This document shows, in pieces, positions 35,641 through 44,392 of a stretch of 64,000 nucleotides of DNA. The stretch comes from [Empedobacter] haloabium (GTDB lineage Bacteria; Pseudomonadota; Gammaproteobacteria; Burkholderiales; Burkholderiaceae_D). The DNA is taken from the NCBI GenBank assembly GCA_008011715.2, contig CP136508.1, positions 5,642,001-5,706,000 on the forward strand. Direction: 5' to 3'. The notes beneath the pieces were generated by a model, which did not search any database, had not been told where the DNA came from, and worked only from the letters and a program-made list of their open reading frames with translations. Every line of letters begins with the position of its first letter. The stretch's first letter is position 1. The position numbers were made by a program, and so were the translations under genes.

Positions 35641-35832
35641 CGAATTCCTGTTCTTGTTCTTGATCGGTTGCAAAAAGTTCCTTGCAGCATGATAGCGATG
35701 TTTCAACCGCAACAACACAGTTGAGACAAACCATTACAAATTGACATACCGTCGAGACAACTTCTTTGCCGCCGGGTGCTTATCGCTTATGCTGTCGCGT
35801 TTGTTTTCAACTCATTAATAAACGGAATTCGC

Positions 35833-37650
35833 ATGAAATCTCTCCGCGTCACCCTGTGCGCCGCCGCGCTGCTGCTGGCATTTGGCCCCGTCCAGGCCGC
35901 CGCCCCTGCCCCGGCCAAGGGCAAGGTGTCGGCCGCCGTCGCCGATGCGGCCGGCAAGCGCTTCCTGCAACTGGCCGACGAGTACTACGACGCCATCGCA
36001 CGCTTCGAGCCGGTGGGCGCGACCGAAAACGGCGACAACCGTTTCGACGACCAGATCGGCATGGCCATCGCGCCTGCCGAGCGGGCCCGTCAGTACGAGC
36101 GCTACCGTCAGTACCAGAAGCGCCTGAACGCCATCGACCGCCGCGCGCTGGTGCGCAGCGACCAGATCAACTACGACGTGCTGGCGTTCGAGCTGAAGAC
36201 CCTGCTGTCGCTGGAGCCCTATCCGAGCCACCTGCTGCCGATCAGCCAGATGGACAGCATGCCGATCACCTTGGCGAACTTCGCCGGTGGCGAGGCGTCG
36301 CAACCGCTGACCACCGTCAAGCAATACGAGGCCTACCTGAATCGCCTGACGCAATTGCCGGCGTGGATCGACCAGGCCATCGTCAACATGAAGGAGGGCA
36401 TGCGCACGGGCGTCACGCAGCCGAAGGCGATCATGGTGTCCGCCCTGCCGCAGTTCCAGAAGCTGGTCAGCGCCACGCCCGAGCAGAGCATCTACTACAC
36501 GCCGATCAAGAAGATACCGCCCAGCTTCGGCGCCGCCGACAAGGCGCGCCTGACGGCCGCGTACCGCGCCACGATCGGCACCAAGCTGATGCCGGCGCTG
36601 GCACGCCTGGCCACCTTCCTCGAGCAGCAATACGTGCCGGCCTGCCGCACGTCGACGGGCCTGGCGGACGTCCCGAACGGCCCGGCCTGGTACAAGGCGC
36701 GCGTGGCCGACTCGACCACGACCAACCTGACGCCGGAGCAGATCCATGCGATCGGACTGAAGGAAGTGGCGCGCATCCAGGGCGAGTTCGCCCGGCTGGG
36801 CCCGAAGCTGGGTTACGACGGCCCTGCGGCCGGCCTGCCGGTCTGGGTCTCGCAGCAGCCGCGCTTCTTCCCGTTCAAGACGGAAGAGCAGGTGCAGGCT
36901 GAGTATCACAAGCTGAACGACTTGCTGGACACCAAGCTGCCGTCGATGTTCACCCTGCTGCCGAAGGCCAAGCTGGACCTGCGCCTGGAGCCGGAACTGA
37001 GCCGCGACACGGCCTCGGACCATTACACGGCGCCGGCGGCCGATGGCTCGCGCCCGGGCGTGTTCTGGTCGGTCGTGACGGACCCGAAGAAATACGGCAG
37101 CACGGGCATGACGACCTTGTTCCTGCATGAAGGCAAGCCGGGTCACCACTTCCATATCGCGCTGATGCAGGAACTGGGCCTGCCGAACTTCCGCAAGTTC
37201 GGCGGCAACACGGCCTTTACCGAAGGCTGGGCGCTGTACGCCGAAACGCTGGGGCGCGAGATGGGCCTGTTCGAAGATCCGGCGCAGTACTTCGGCCACC
37301 TGAACGACGAGCTGCTGCGCGCTACCCGCCTGGTCGTCGACACGGGCATGCACGCCAAAGGCTGGACGCGCGAACAGACCATCCAGTACATGAAGGACAC
37401 GCTGGGCTACGATGCCGTCGCGAAAAGCGAAACCGAGCGCTACATGGCCTGGCCGGGCCAGGCGCTGGCGTACAAGATCGGCGCGTTGAAGATCATGGAA
37501 CTGCGCCAGCGCGCGCAGGCGGAACTGGGCGACAAGTTCAGCCTGCCGGCCTTCCACGAGCAGGTGCTGGGCGACGGCACCCTGCCGCTGAGCTTGCTGG
37601 AAGCGAAGATCGACCACTGGATCGCGCAGCAGAAGGTGGCCGGCCGATAA
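35833..37650 (+). CDS. DUF885 family secreted metallopeptidase-like protein
   Basis: A 605-residue protein with a signal peptide (residues 1-22, cut near GPVQAAA). DUF885 proteins resemble M32 and M3 peptidases. The zinc motif is LHEGKPGHHFHIAL (HExxPGHH at about residue 432), and TEGWALYAE follows near residue 463 with the third ligand glutamate. The N-terminal helical half covers residues 40-330. The ATG at 35833 is the first codon that starts the signal peptide; frame open upstream is ignored. Such enzymes are thought to be periplasmic carboxypeptidases or oligopeptidases. It is a single gene and one of five peptidase-like types in the window. Confidence 0.88.
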   Translation: MKSLRVTLCAAALLLAFGPVQAAAPAPAKGKVSAAVADAAGKRFLQLADEYYDAIARFEPVGATENGDNRFDDQIGMAIAPAERARQYERYRQYQKRLNAIDRRALVRSDQINYDVLAFELKTLLSLEPYPSHLLPISQMDSMPITLANFAGGEASQPLTTVKQYEAYLNRLTQLPAWIDQAIVNMKEGMRTGVTQPKAIMVSALPQFQKLVSATPEQSIYYTPIKKIPPSFGAADKARLTAAYRATIGTKLMPALARLATFLEQQYVPACRTSTGLADVPNGPAWYKARVADSTTTNLTPEQIHAIGLKEVARIQGEFARLGPKLGYDGPAAGLPVWVSQQPRFFPFKTEEQVQAEYHKLNDLLDTKLPSMFTLLPKAKLDLRLEPELSRDTASDHYTAPAADGSRPGVFWSVVTDPKKYGSTGMTTLFLHEGKPGHHFHIALMQELGLPNFRKFGGNTAFTEGWALYAETLGREMGLFEDPAQYFGHLNDELLRATRLVVDTGMHAKGWTREQTIQYMKDTLGYDAVAKSETERYMAWPGQALAYKIGALKIMELRQRAQAELGDKFSLPAFHEQVLGDGTLPLSLLEAKIDHWIAQQKVAGR

Positions 37651-37665
37651 GGCGGCCCTGGGCGG

Positions 37666-38100
37666 CTACAGATAGACGCCGCCCAAGCCCACCAGCAGGG
37701 TTGCCGCGCCCAGCGACAGCAAGGCCAGCAGCAGCCAGCCGGCAATGCCGCCCAGCAGTGCTGGCGCCCAGCGACGGCGGCGATAATCGCCGCCGGTGGT
37801 CATCCACACGTAACGGCAATGCTCGCGGGCAGGAAACCCACACCATGCAACCGTCAGGGCGGCGCCGGCCAGCCAGGGCAGGTGCCGCGCATACAGCTCG
37901 AACAACGCGGCCGCCACGCCCGACAGCAGGATCGTCGCAATGACGAGCCAGCTCCAGCGGCGCGCCACGACGGCCTTGTCGGGCCGCCCCAACGCGTGCC
38001 AGTTCGCGGCATGCAACCATGCCCCGAACGCCGGCGAAAACAACAGGCTCCAGCCGGCGGCCGCCCACGGGTTCCACAATTTGCACCTGTCCTGCTTCAT
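37666..38100 (-). CDS. Small integral membrane protein, function unknown
   Basis: A 144-residue protein with about four membrane helices: WAAAGWSLLFSPAFGAWL (residues 12-29), WLVIATILLSGVAAALF, LPWLAGAALTVAWCGF and the C-terminal GIAGWLLLALLSLGAATLLV. The opening pattern LWNPWAAAGWSLLFSPAFGA, then NWHALGRP, is shared by a family of uncharacterised bacterial membrane proteins I have seen but cannot name. GGAGG lies 5 bases before the ATG at 38100. It is convergent with the DUF885 gene, 15 bases apart, and follows the thioesterase-like gene. Confidence 0.75.
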   Translation of the reverse strand: MKQDRCKLWNPWAAAGWSLLFSPAFGAWLHAANWHALGRPDKAVVARRWSWLVIATILLSGVAAALFELYARHLPWLAGAALTVAWCGFPAREHCRYVWMTTGGDYRRRRWAPALLGGIAGWLLLALLSLGAATLLVGLGGVYL

Positions 38101-38171
38101 GGTACCTCCGAAGTGGAGTAATCTTCAGTGTACCCTGCAAGCCAAGGATGGCATTGCCCATGAGCAAGCTC

Positions 38172-38630
38172 TTACTTGGACAGCGCATAGCGCTTGATGC
38201 GTTTGATGACCAGTTCCGGCAACGCGGTGATCTGCTTGCTGTGGTTGGCGAACACGATTTGCTGGCGCCCGATCGAGACCGGCGCGCCGTTGGCGTAGAA
38301 GCGGAATTCCAGCCAGAAGGAGCAACGTTTGACGTCGTAGGCATTCACCTCGCAGGTGATCTCCTGGAACGGGAAGGTTTCGGCCAGGTAGTCCTGCTGG
38401 GCATGCTTGGTGATGAACACGCCTTCCTGTTGCAGCATGTCGCGCGAGATGCATTCGTAGAACCATTTTTCGCGGCAGATGCCTTGCCACTCGAAGTAGC
38501 GGGCGAAGTAGGTATTGCCATAGGCATTCGAATCTTTCAGGTAGATCGACAACTGGTGGTGGAACGTCAATTCGGCGCTATTGCATACGTCATTGCTTGC
38601 ATCGTTCGCTACGTTGGCGTGCATGAACAT
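38172..38630 (-). CDS. Acyl-CoA thioesterase of the hotdog fold, enediyne-type
   Basis: A 152-residue hotdog-fold protein. The segment LKDSNAYGNTYFARYFEWQG then ICREKWFYE is the hallmark of enediyne-type 4HBT thioesterases (compare DynE7 and similar enzymes, with a GNVYFAxYxxWQG motif followed by CRE). The rest fits one hotdog domain, with AYDVKRCSFWLEFRFY as a late strand. Enediyne-type thioesterases release polyene chains from a polyketide synthase, but no such synthase is present in the window, so it must act on another acyl-CoA or acyl carrier chain. GGGAG precedes the ATG at 38630. Base composition is somewhat AT-richer than its neighbours. Confidence 0.75.
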   Translation of the reverse strand: MFMHANVANDASNDVCNSAELTFHHQLSIYLKDSNAYGNTYFARYFEWQGICREKWFYECISRDMLQQEGVFITKHAQQDYLAETFPFQEITCEVNAYDVKRCSFWLEFRFYANGAPVSIGRQQIVFANHSKQITALPELVIKRIKRYALSK

Positions 38631-38846
38631 GAATTGCTCCCTAGGATTAGTGGCCGTCCGGCTCTAGTGTCCGGTGGCGTGCGGCATCAGTTGCCGAACA
38701 CCTTTACTTTTTGCCTGAATGCATGGAGCACTTTTGATTTAACGCAACTCCGCATTGATTAGGGCCAACTTAGCCAGGACATCGCCACATTCCGTTGTTA
38801 AGATCGCTTGCCTGCTTCGGTTTCGTTACTCTGGCGAGAGGACCGC

Positions 38847-40271
38847 ATGTATTCCATTCTGCCGGGCCTGGTGTCGTTGCTCTTCATTGGCTACGGCGTC
38901 TATGTGCTCAATTCACGTGGTGTCAACCGTGTCAGCATGACCTTCTTCCTGGTCTGCTTCACGACCTTCTTCTGGCAGGCCGCCTGGGCGGTGCTGTTCC
39001 AGGTCGACGATCCCGTCCTGGCCCTGAACATCGCCCGGCTGGGCTACCTGCCCATCCTGTTCCTGCCCACCACCTTGTATCACTTCATCACGGAACTGAC
39101 GGGTCACCGCAGCGAGAAGCCGCTGGTGCACGGCAGCTATGCGCTGGCGGGCGCGCTGGCCGTGATGATCGCCACGACCGACTGGTTCATCGCCGGCATG
39201 CACACGTATTTCTTCGGCCACTACCCGCAGGCCGGCTGGCTGCATCCGCTGCACCTGGTGCAGACCGTCGTGGTCGTCACGCGCGGCCTGTACCTGCTGT
39301 ACCGCCGCCAGCAGGTCGCCCTCTCGACGGAAAAGGCGCGGCTGCGCTACTGCCTCGTCAGCATCCTCATCTATTTCGGCGCCGCGGTGGACTACCTGTG
39401 CAACTACGGCGTGGAGCTCTACCCGCCGGGCGTGATCTTCATCGCCACCAGCCTGGGGCTGATCGCGCAGGCCATGGTGCGGCACAACCTGCTGGCCGAC
39501 CCCATCGCCACGGCCGCCAGCATCGCCCATGAAGTGCGCACGCCGCTGGCCACGATCCGCAGCCAGTCGCGGGTGCTGGCGCGCAGCCTGCCCGAGCTGA
39601 TCGCCGGGTACAAGCGCTCGCAAGCGCCTGGCTTGAATGCGCAGCAACTGGAATACCTGGGCGAGATCGCCCAGCACATCGAGGCGGAAGTGTCGCGTTC
39701 GAATTTCATCGTGGACATGCTGCTGGCCTCCGCCCGCGCCGGCTCGCTGCAGCGTGACGGTTTCGCCATCCATTCCGTCAAGCGCTGCGTGGACGAGGCC
39801 ATCGCCTGCTATCCGTTCTCGGAACGGGAACGCGAGCGCGTCAGCGTATCGATCCGCGACGACTTCCGCTTCTTCGGCTCGGACACCCTGCTGGTCTATG
39901 TGCTGTACAACCTGCTGAAGAACGCACTGCAGGCGTTGAAGGGGGCCGGCCGCGGTACCGTGCTGATCGAGTGCCATGCGGGCGCCAGCCAGAACCTGCT
40001 GGTCGTCACCGACACCGGCCTGGGCATCGCCGCCGACGTGCTGCCGCACGTGTTCGATCCGTTCTATACGACCCGCCATTCCGGCGGCGGCACGGGCATG
40101 GGGCTGGCGTTCTGCCACAAGGTGATCACGGCCTTTGGCGGCACCATCGGCTGCGAATCGGAAAAAGGGTCATTTACCCGCTTTACCGTCGGCTTTCCGA
40201 CGCACTTGCCATCGCGGGCCGCCGACGAGCCGGTCCCCGACCATTATCCGATGCCCCATCAGGCGAAATGA
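38847..40271 (+). CDS. Sensor histidine kinase with N-terminal 7TM region
   Basis: A 474-residue membrane histidine kinase. Residues 1-210 hold about seven helices of the 7TM kinase sensor type (SLLFIGYGVYVLNSRGVNRV; LPTTLYHFITELTGHRSEKP). The phosphorylated histidine is H228 in SIAHEVRTPLATI; the dimerisation helices continue with SLPELIAGY. The ATPase domain has the N box NLLKNALQAL, the G1 box DTGLGIA and the G2 box GGGTGMGLAF. No response regulator gene lies beside it, so it is an orphan. The ATG at 38847 has GAGAGGA upstream. Its stop is 2 bases from the stop of the convergent winged-helix gene. Confidence 0.9.
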   Translation: MYSILPGLVSLLFIGYGVYVLNSRGVNRVSMTFFLVCFTTFFWQAAWAVLFQVDDPVLALNIARLGYLPILFLPTTLYHFITELTGHRSEKPLVHGSYALAGALAVMIATTDWFIAGMHTYFFGHYPQAGWLHPLHLVQTVVVVTRGLYLLYRRQQVALSTEKARLRYCLVSILIYFGAAVDYLCNYGVELYPPGVIFIATSLGLIAQAMVRHNLLADPIATAASIAHEVRTPLATIRSQSRVLARSLPELIAGYKRSQAPGLNAQQLEYLGEIAQHIEAEVSRSNFIVDMLLASARAGSLQRDGFAIHSVKRCVDEAIACYPFSERERERVSVSIRDDFRFFGSDTLLVYVLYNLLKNALQALKGAGRGTVLIECHAGASQNLLVVTDTGLGIAADVLPHVFDPFYTTRHSGGGTGMGLAFCHKVITAFGGTIGCESEKGSFTRFTVGFPTHLPSRAADEPVPDHYPMPHQAK

Positions 40272-40273
40272 AT

Positions 40274-40888
40274 TCAGGAGGGCGATTCCTCGGCCGCGCC
40301 GCGGACCACATCGTCCAGGTCTGTTTCATCGCCCAGCACGAATATCTTCCGTTCGCTCAACACGTTCAGGATAAAACCCTGCTGCTCGCGCAGGCGCCGA
40401 TGGAAATCGGGCAGCGAATACAGGTTCGGATTGATCTTGCGGCGCAGCAACCGCTCCGCCACGGGCAGGCGGCTCAGCAATTCTCCATACGTCGTATTCT
40501 CGCCGATCAGCAATAGCTCGATCGCATCGGCCGAGGCTTCCTGTTCCTTCGCCGTTTTTCCATACACGAACGCCACATTCAGCGATTTGCGCATCGGTGC
40601 CAGCGCGGAATTGAGGACGCTGACCAGGCCGAAGGTTTTCTTGACGATGCTGGTCAATTCCTCATACACGACGTTTTGTTTATTCGGGCGGAACTGGCGC
40701 ACGTTGCCGATGCGTTCCGACACGATCAGGCCTGCCTCATGCAAACGCTTTAACTCGCGCTGCGCGGAAGCGCTGCCCAATCCGGTCAGGCGCATGATCT
40801 CGTTGAGGTGAAAACCCTCGTTGACACGCACAAACAGCAAGCCCAGCAGTTTTTGCTGGGCGGGAGTAAACAAGGCTGAGGCAATCAT
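40274..40888 (-). CDS. Winged-helix regulator fused to a nucleotidyltransferase-like domain
   Basis: A 204-residue protein. Residues 1-85 are a winged helix (FHLNEIMRLTGLGSASAQREL, then LKRLHEAGLIVSERIGN). Residues about 90-150 follow the layout of a MNT/HEPN-type minimal nucleotidyltransferase, but the motif is altered: FVYGKTAKEQEASADAIELL stands where active enzymes have GSxAxGxxxxSDIDL, so the catalytic Ser and Asp pair are changed and activity is doubtful. The ATG at 40888 is preferred over a TTG 6 bases upstream. It is divergent from the M16 peptidase gene. Similar fusions are annotated as regulators; the role is unknown. Confidence 0.78.
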   Translation of the reverse strand: MIASALFTPAQQKLLGLLFVRVNEGFHLNEIMRLTGLGSASAQRELKRLHEAGLIVSERIGNVRQFRPNKQNVVYEELTSIVKKTFGLVSVLNSALAPMRKSLNVAFVYGKTAKEQEASADAIELLLIGENTTYGELLSRLPVAERLLRRKINPNLYSLPDFHRRLREQQGFILNVLSERKIFVLGDETDLDDVVRGAAEESPS

Positions 40889-40983
40889 GGCCAAATACTA
40901 GCATGAAGGCGCTGGAAGCTGGCACGATCCAAGGCCGCGTACGCGCGTTACAATAACTGATTGCTATCTTTTCCAGGTGACCC

Positions 40984-43746
40984 ATGCAGCGTACGCTTGC
41001 ACTGCTCCTCTCCCTCGGCCTCGGCGCAACCGTTCCGCTGACCAGCGCGGCACCGGCCAAGACACCCGCCGTGTCGCAGCCGGCTGTGTCCTTCGACCGC
41101 AAGGCATATTCGATCCCGCATCAAAAATTCGTGCTGCAAAATGGACTGACCCTGATCGTGCATGAGGACCACAGCGTGCCGTTGGTGGGCGTCAATATCT
41201 GGTATCACGTGGGATCGCGTAACGAAAAGCGTGGAAAGACCGGGTTCGCGCATTTGTTCGAGCATTTTTTCTTCAACGGCTCGGAAAACCATCCGCATGG
41301 TTTCCGCGAGGCGATGGACGACTTGGGCGCCAATAACCGCAATGGCACCACCAATACCGACCGTACCAATTTCTATGAGGACGTGCCGACATCGGCGCTG
41401 GAGCGCACGCTGTACCTGGAAGCGGACCGCATGGGGTTCCTGGGCAATTATATTTCCAAGGAGATGCTGGAACGGGAGCGGGGCGTGGTGCAGAACGAAA
41501 AGCGCCAAGGCGAAAACCAGCCTTATGGCCGCGTGCACCTGGAAAAGTCGGCCAAGATGTATCCGTATTCCCATCCCTATTCCTGGCCGGTGATCGGCAG
41601 CATGGACGACCTGAACGCGGCTTCGCTGGACGATATCCGCGAGTGGTACCGCAGCTATTACGGCCCGAATAACGCGGTGATTTCGCTGGCCGGCGACATT
41701 ACGCCGGAACAGGCACTGGCGCTCGTGAAGAAATACTTCGAGCCGATCCCGCCCGGGCCGCCGCTGCCGCGCATGGCCAGCTGGATTCCGCAACTGGACC
41801 GCAACCTGCGCGACGAGATGGAAGACCAGGTGCCGCAGGTGCGCATCTACCGCAGCTATCACCTGCCCGGCTGGCGCGATGCGGACATGACGCGCCTGGG
41901 CCTGCTGTCCGACGTGCTGGCCAACTCGAAAAGCGCGCGCCTGAACCGGCGCCTGATCGACGACAAACGCCTGGCCACCGCCGTGGCAGCAGGCGTGGAT
42001 GCCAGCGAACTGTCCAGCACGTTCGACATCGTTGTCACCGTGCGCCCCGGTGTCGATCCGGCCGAGGCCGAACGGGAACTCGACGCCGTGCTCGATCAAT
42101 TGCTCGACCAGGGGCCGACCGCGGCCGAGGTGGCGCGGGTACGCACGATGACGCTGGCCAATTTTGCCCGCGGCATCGAGCGCCTGGGCAGCCGCGCCGA
42201 CGTGCTGGCCGAAAGCATGACCTATGGCGGCAGCCCGGATGCCTACCTGCGGCAGCTGGACATCGTCGGCAGCGCCAAGCCGGCCGAGCTGAAGGCCGCC
42301 GGCACGAAATGGCTGCGCGCACATCATTACACAATGACGGTCAAGCCATTTGCCAAGCTGGCCGCGGCCAGCAGCACGCTCGACCGCAAGGTGCTGCCGG
42401 CGCTGGGCGAGGCGCCCGACGTCAAGTTCCCGGCCATGCAGCACGCCACCCTGGCCAATGGCCTGAAAGTCATTCTGCTGGAGCGGCATGGTGCACCGAT
42501 CGTCAACGTGGCGCTGGCCGTGGATGCCGGCGCGGCGGCCGATACGCCGGCACAGGCCGGGCTGGCCTCGCTGACCCTGGAGCTGCTGGACAAGGGCACC
42601 AGCAAGCGCGACGCCTACCAGATGTCGGACGCGCTGGAAGCGCAGGGCGCGCGGCTGAGCACCGGCACGAGTGCCGACCTGTCGCTGGTGAAGCTGCAGG
42701 CCACGTCCGCCAACCTGGCACCGTCGCTGGCGCTGCTGGCCGAAGCGGCGCTGCGCCCGGCCTTCCCGCAGGATCAGTTCGCGCTGTCCCAGCAACGCCG
42801 CCTGGCCCAGATCGCGCAGGAAAAGGCGCAGCCAAGCGCGCTCGCGCAGCGCGTGCTGCCGGGCCTGCTGTACGGCCCCGCCAACGGCTACGGCCGGCCA
42901 TCGTCCGGTTATGAGGACGCGGTGCGCCAGCTGACCCGCGCCGACCTCGTCAAGTGGCACGGCGACTGGTTCAAGCCGGGCAGCAGCACCGTCATCGTCA
43001 CTGGCGACACGACGATGGAAAAAGTGAAACCGATGCTGGAAGCGGCATTCGGCAACTGGCAGGCCGGCCGCGCGCCCGCCAAGGCGACGGCAGCCGCCAC
43101 GCCGGCGCCGCGCAGGATCTACCTGCTCGACAAGCCGGACGCGCCGCAGTCGACGATCGTCGCCGCCCACCTGGCACTGCCGCAAGGCCAGCCGGAAGAC
43201 CTGGCGATGGAACCGGTGATGCAGAACTTCGGCGGCATGGCCACGTCGCGCCTGAACCGCAACCTGCGCCTGGACAAGCACTGGAGCTACGGTACCAGTG
43301 GCCGCCTCACCAACGTGCGCGGCCAGCGCAGCTTTGTCGTGCTGGCGCCCGTCCAGACGGACAAGACCACGGAAGCGATGGCGGAAGTGCAAAAGGAAAT
43401 CCGCGCCATCGCCGGCGCACGGCCGATCCAGGGCGGGGAATTCACGAGCATCATGCGCAACATGACGTCGCGCCTGGCCGGCCGTTTCGAGTCGATCAAC
43501 GCACTGGAAGCGGCCGCGCTGGAGACCGTCAACCTGGGCCTGCCGGACGATTATTGGACCCGCTACGCCAGCAACGTGCGCGCGCTGACGCCACCGCAAC
43601 TGGCCGCCGCAGCCGGCAAGTTCATCCGGCCCGACGACCTGGTCTGGGTCGTCATCGGCGACCTGCGCAAGATCGAGCCGCGCATCCGCGCGCTGGGCTG
43701 GGGCGACGTGACGGTGCTGGACAGCGACGGCCAGCCGGTGCGCTGA
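40984..43746 (+). CDS. M16 family zinc metallopeptidase (pitrilysin/processing peptidase type)
   Basis: A 920-residue secreted peptidase made of two M16 halves. Residues 1-22 or so are a signal peptide (LALLLSLGLGATVPL). The first half carries the inverted zinc motif HLFEH (H90, E93, H94) in GFAHLFEHFFFNGSENH, with the downstream glutamate in LEADRMGFL or ERGVVQNEKR. The second half (from about residue 480, NGLKVILLERHGAPIV) lacks HxxEH, as usual for the partner domain. Such enzymes cleave short peptides in the periplasm. It is followed 2 bases later by a GFA gene, so the two should be co-transcribed. Confidence 0.92.
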   Translation: MQRTLALLLSLGLGATVPLTSAAPAKTPAVSQPAVSFDRKAYSIPHQKFVLQNGLTLIVHEDHSVPLVGVNIWYHVGSRNEKRGKTGFAHLFEHFFFNGSENHPHGFREAMDDLGANNRNGTTNTDRTNFYEDVPTSALERTLYLEADRMGFLGNYISKEMLERERGVVQNEKRQGENQPYGRVHLEKSAKMYPYSHPYSWPVIGSMDDLNAASLDDIREWYRSYYGPNNAVISLAGDITPEQALALVKKYFEPIPPGPPLPRMASWIPQLDRNLRDEMEDQVPQVRIYRSYHLPGWRDADMTRLGLLSDVLANSKSARLNRRLIDDKRLATAVAAGVDASELSSTFDIVVTVRPGVDPAEAERELDAVLDQLLDQGPTAAEVARVRTMTLANFARGIERLGSRADVLAESMTYGGSPDAYLRQLDIVGSAKPAELKAAGTKWLRAHHYTMTVKPFAKLAAASSTLDRKVLPALGEAPDVKFPAMQHATLANGLKVILLERHGAPIVNVALAVDAGAAADTPAQAGLASLTLELLDKGTSKRDAYQMSDALEAQGARLSTGTSADLSLVKLQATSANLAPSLALLAEAALRPAFPQDQFALSQQRRLAQIAQEKAQPSALAQRVLPGLLYGPANGYGRPSSGYEDAVRQLTRADLVKWHGDWFKPGSSTVIVTGDTTMEKVKPMLEAAFGNWQAGRAPAKATAAATPAPRRIYLLDKPDAPQSTIVAAHLALPQGQPEDLAMEPVMQNFGGMATSRLNRNLRLDKHWSYGTSGRLTNVRGQRSFVVLAPVQTDKTTEAMAEVQKEIRAIAGARPIQGGEFTSIMRNMTSRLAGRFESINALEAAALETVNLGLPDDYWTRYASNVRALTPPQLAAAAGKFIRPDDLVWVVIGDLRKIEPRIRALGWGDVTVLDSDGQPVR

Positions 43747-43748
43747 CG

Positions 43749-44147
43749 ATGACGACCTATCACGGCAGTTGTCACTGCGGCGCCGTCCGCTTCGAGGCCG
43801 ACTTCGAGCTGGCCGACGGCACTGTGCGGTGCAACTGTTCCATCTGCAGCAAATCGCGCTGGTGGGGCGCAATGATCCCGCCGTCGCAGTTTCGCTTGCT
43901 GGCAGGTGAAGGCGCGCTGACGCAGTACACGTTCGGCGCGCATCTGCAGCGGCACCAGTTCTGCCGACATTGCGGCGTGCGGATGTGCGAGTTCGGCACG
44001 TCGCCGCTGCGGGGCGAGTTCGTCGCGCTCAACGTCATGACGCTCGACGGCGTGCCGGACGAGGTATTGGCGGCAGTGCCGATCCGGTATCTCGATGGGC
44101 GGGATGAGCGGTGGCTGGAGTCGCCGGCGGTCACTGCGCACCTGTAG
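43749..44147 (+). CDS. GFA family protein
   Basis: A 132-residue zinc-binding protein of the GFA fold. The cysteine clusters are SCHCGAVRFEAD near residue 7, RCNCSICSKSRWWG near residue 28, and FCRHCGVRMCEFG near residue 73. The ATG at 43749 lies just behind the stop of the M16 peptidase gene, so translation is likely coupled. It differs clearly from the GFA protein at 31151-31528. A hairpin of the palindromic family followed by a T-rich stretch comes 13 bases after its stop. The substrate is not known. Confidence 0.88.
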   Translation: MTTYHGSCHCGAVRFEADFELADGTVRCNCSICSKSRWWGAMIPPSQFRLLAGEGALTQYTFGAHLQRHQFCRHCGVRMCEFGTSPLRGEFVALNVMTLDGVPDEVLAAVPIRYLDGRDERWLESPAVTAHL

Positions 44148-44159
44148 CGTGTCAGGCTT

Positions 44160-44186
44160 GGGGTCTGTCCCTTCGGGACTGACCCC
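44160..44186. repeat. Single palindromic repeat, copy D (likely terminator)
   Basis: Arms GGGGTCTGTCCC and GGGACTGACCCC with a TTC loop. It is followed on the plus strand by GGTTTTTAT, so it can end the M16-GFA transcript. It forms the left border of the radical SAM cassette, with copy E as the right border. Confidence 0.88.
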
Positions 44187-44302
44187 GGTTTTTATCCGCG
44201 CAAGCAGCCCAGCTAAGGCTATTCGCTAGTTCTCAGCTATAAATCCCACAACAATTCCCCCTGCGGCGTACTGACAACAGCCACACTTTAGTTCTCCGAT
44301 GT

Positions 44303-44316
44303 TTGAGAAAAATCAA
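44303..44316. promoter_or_regulatory. FNR/Anr-type binding site upstream of the radical SAM cassette
   Basis: TTGAG-AAAA-ATCAA matches the FNR consensus TTGAT-N4-ATCAA in nine of ten fixed positions. It lies 83 bases before the ATG at 44393 in an AT-richer stretch. A class II FNR promoter would place its -10 box at about 44338-44343, where TAGCCT (three of six consensus bases) stands, and the start of transcription near 44351. This predicts expression under low oxygen, suitable for an oxygen-sensitive radical SAM enzyme. Confidence 0.5.
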
Positions 44317-44392
44317 AGGTGCGCCAAAAACCCAGCCTAGCCTGAAAGAGCGAGCTGCGCATCCGCGCGGCCGCGTACCTACTGGGGGACAT

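Noticed and set aside
35741..35793. TTGACA at 35741 as the promoter of the DUF885 gene
   Set aside because: No acceptable -10 box lies 16-18 bases downstream (CTTTGC at the right place), so it was not listed as a feature.
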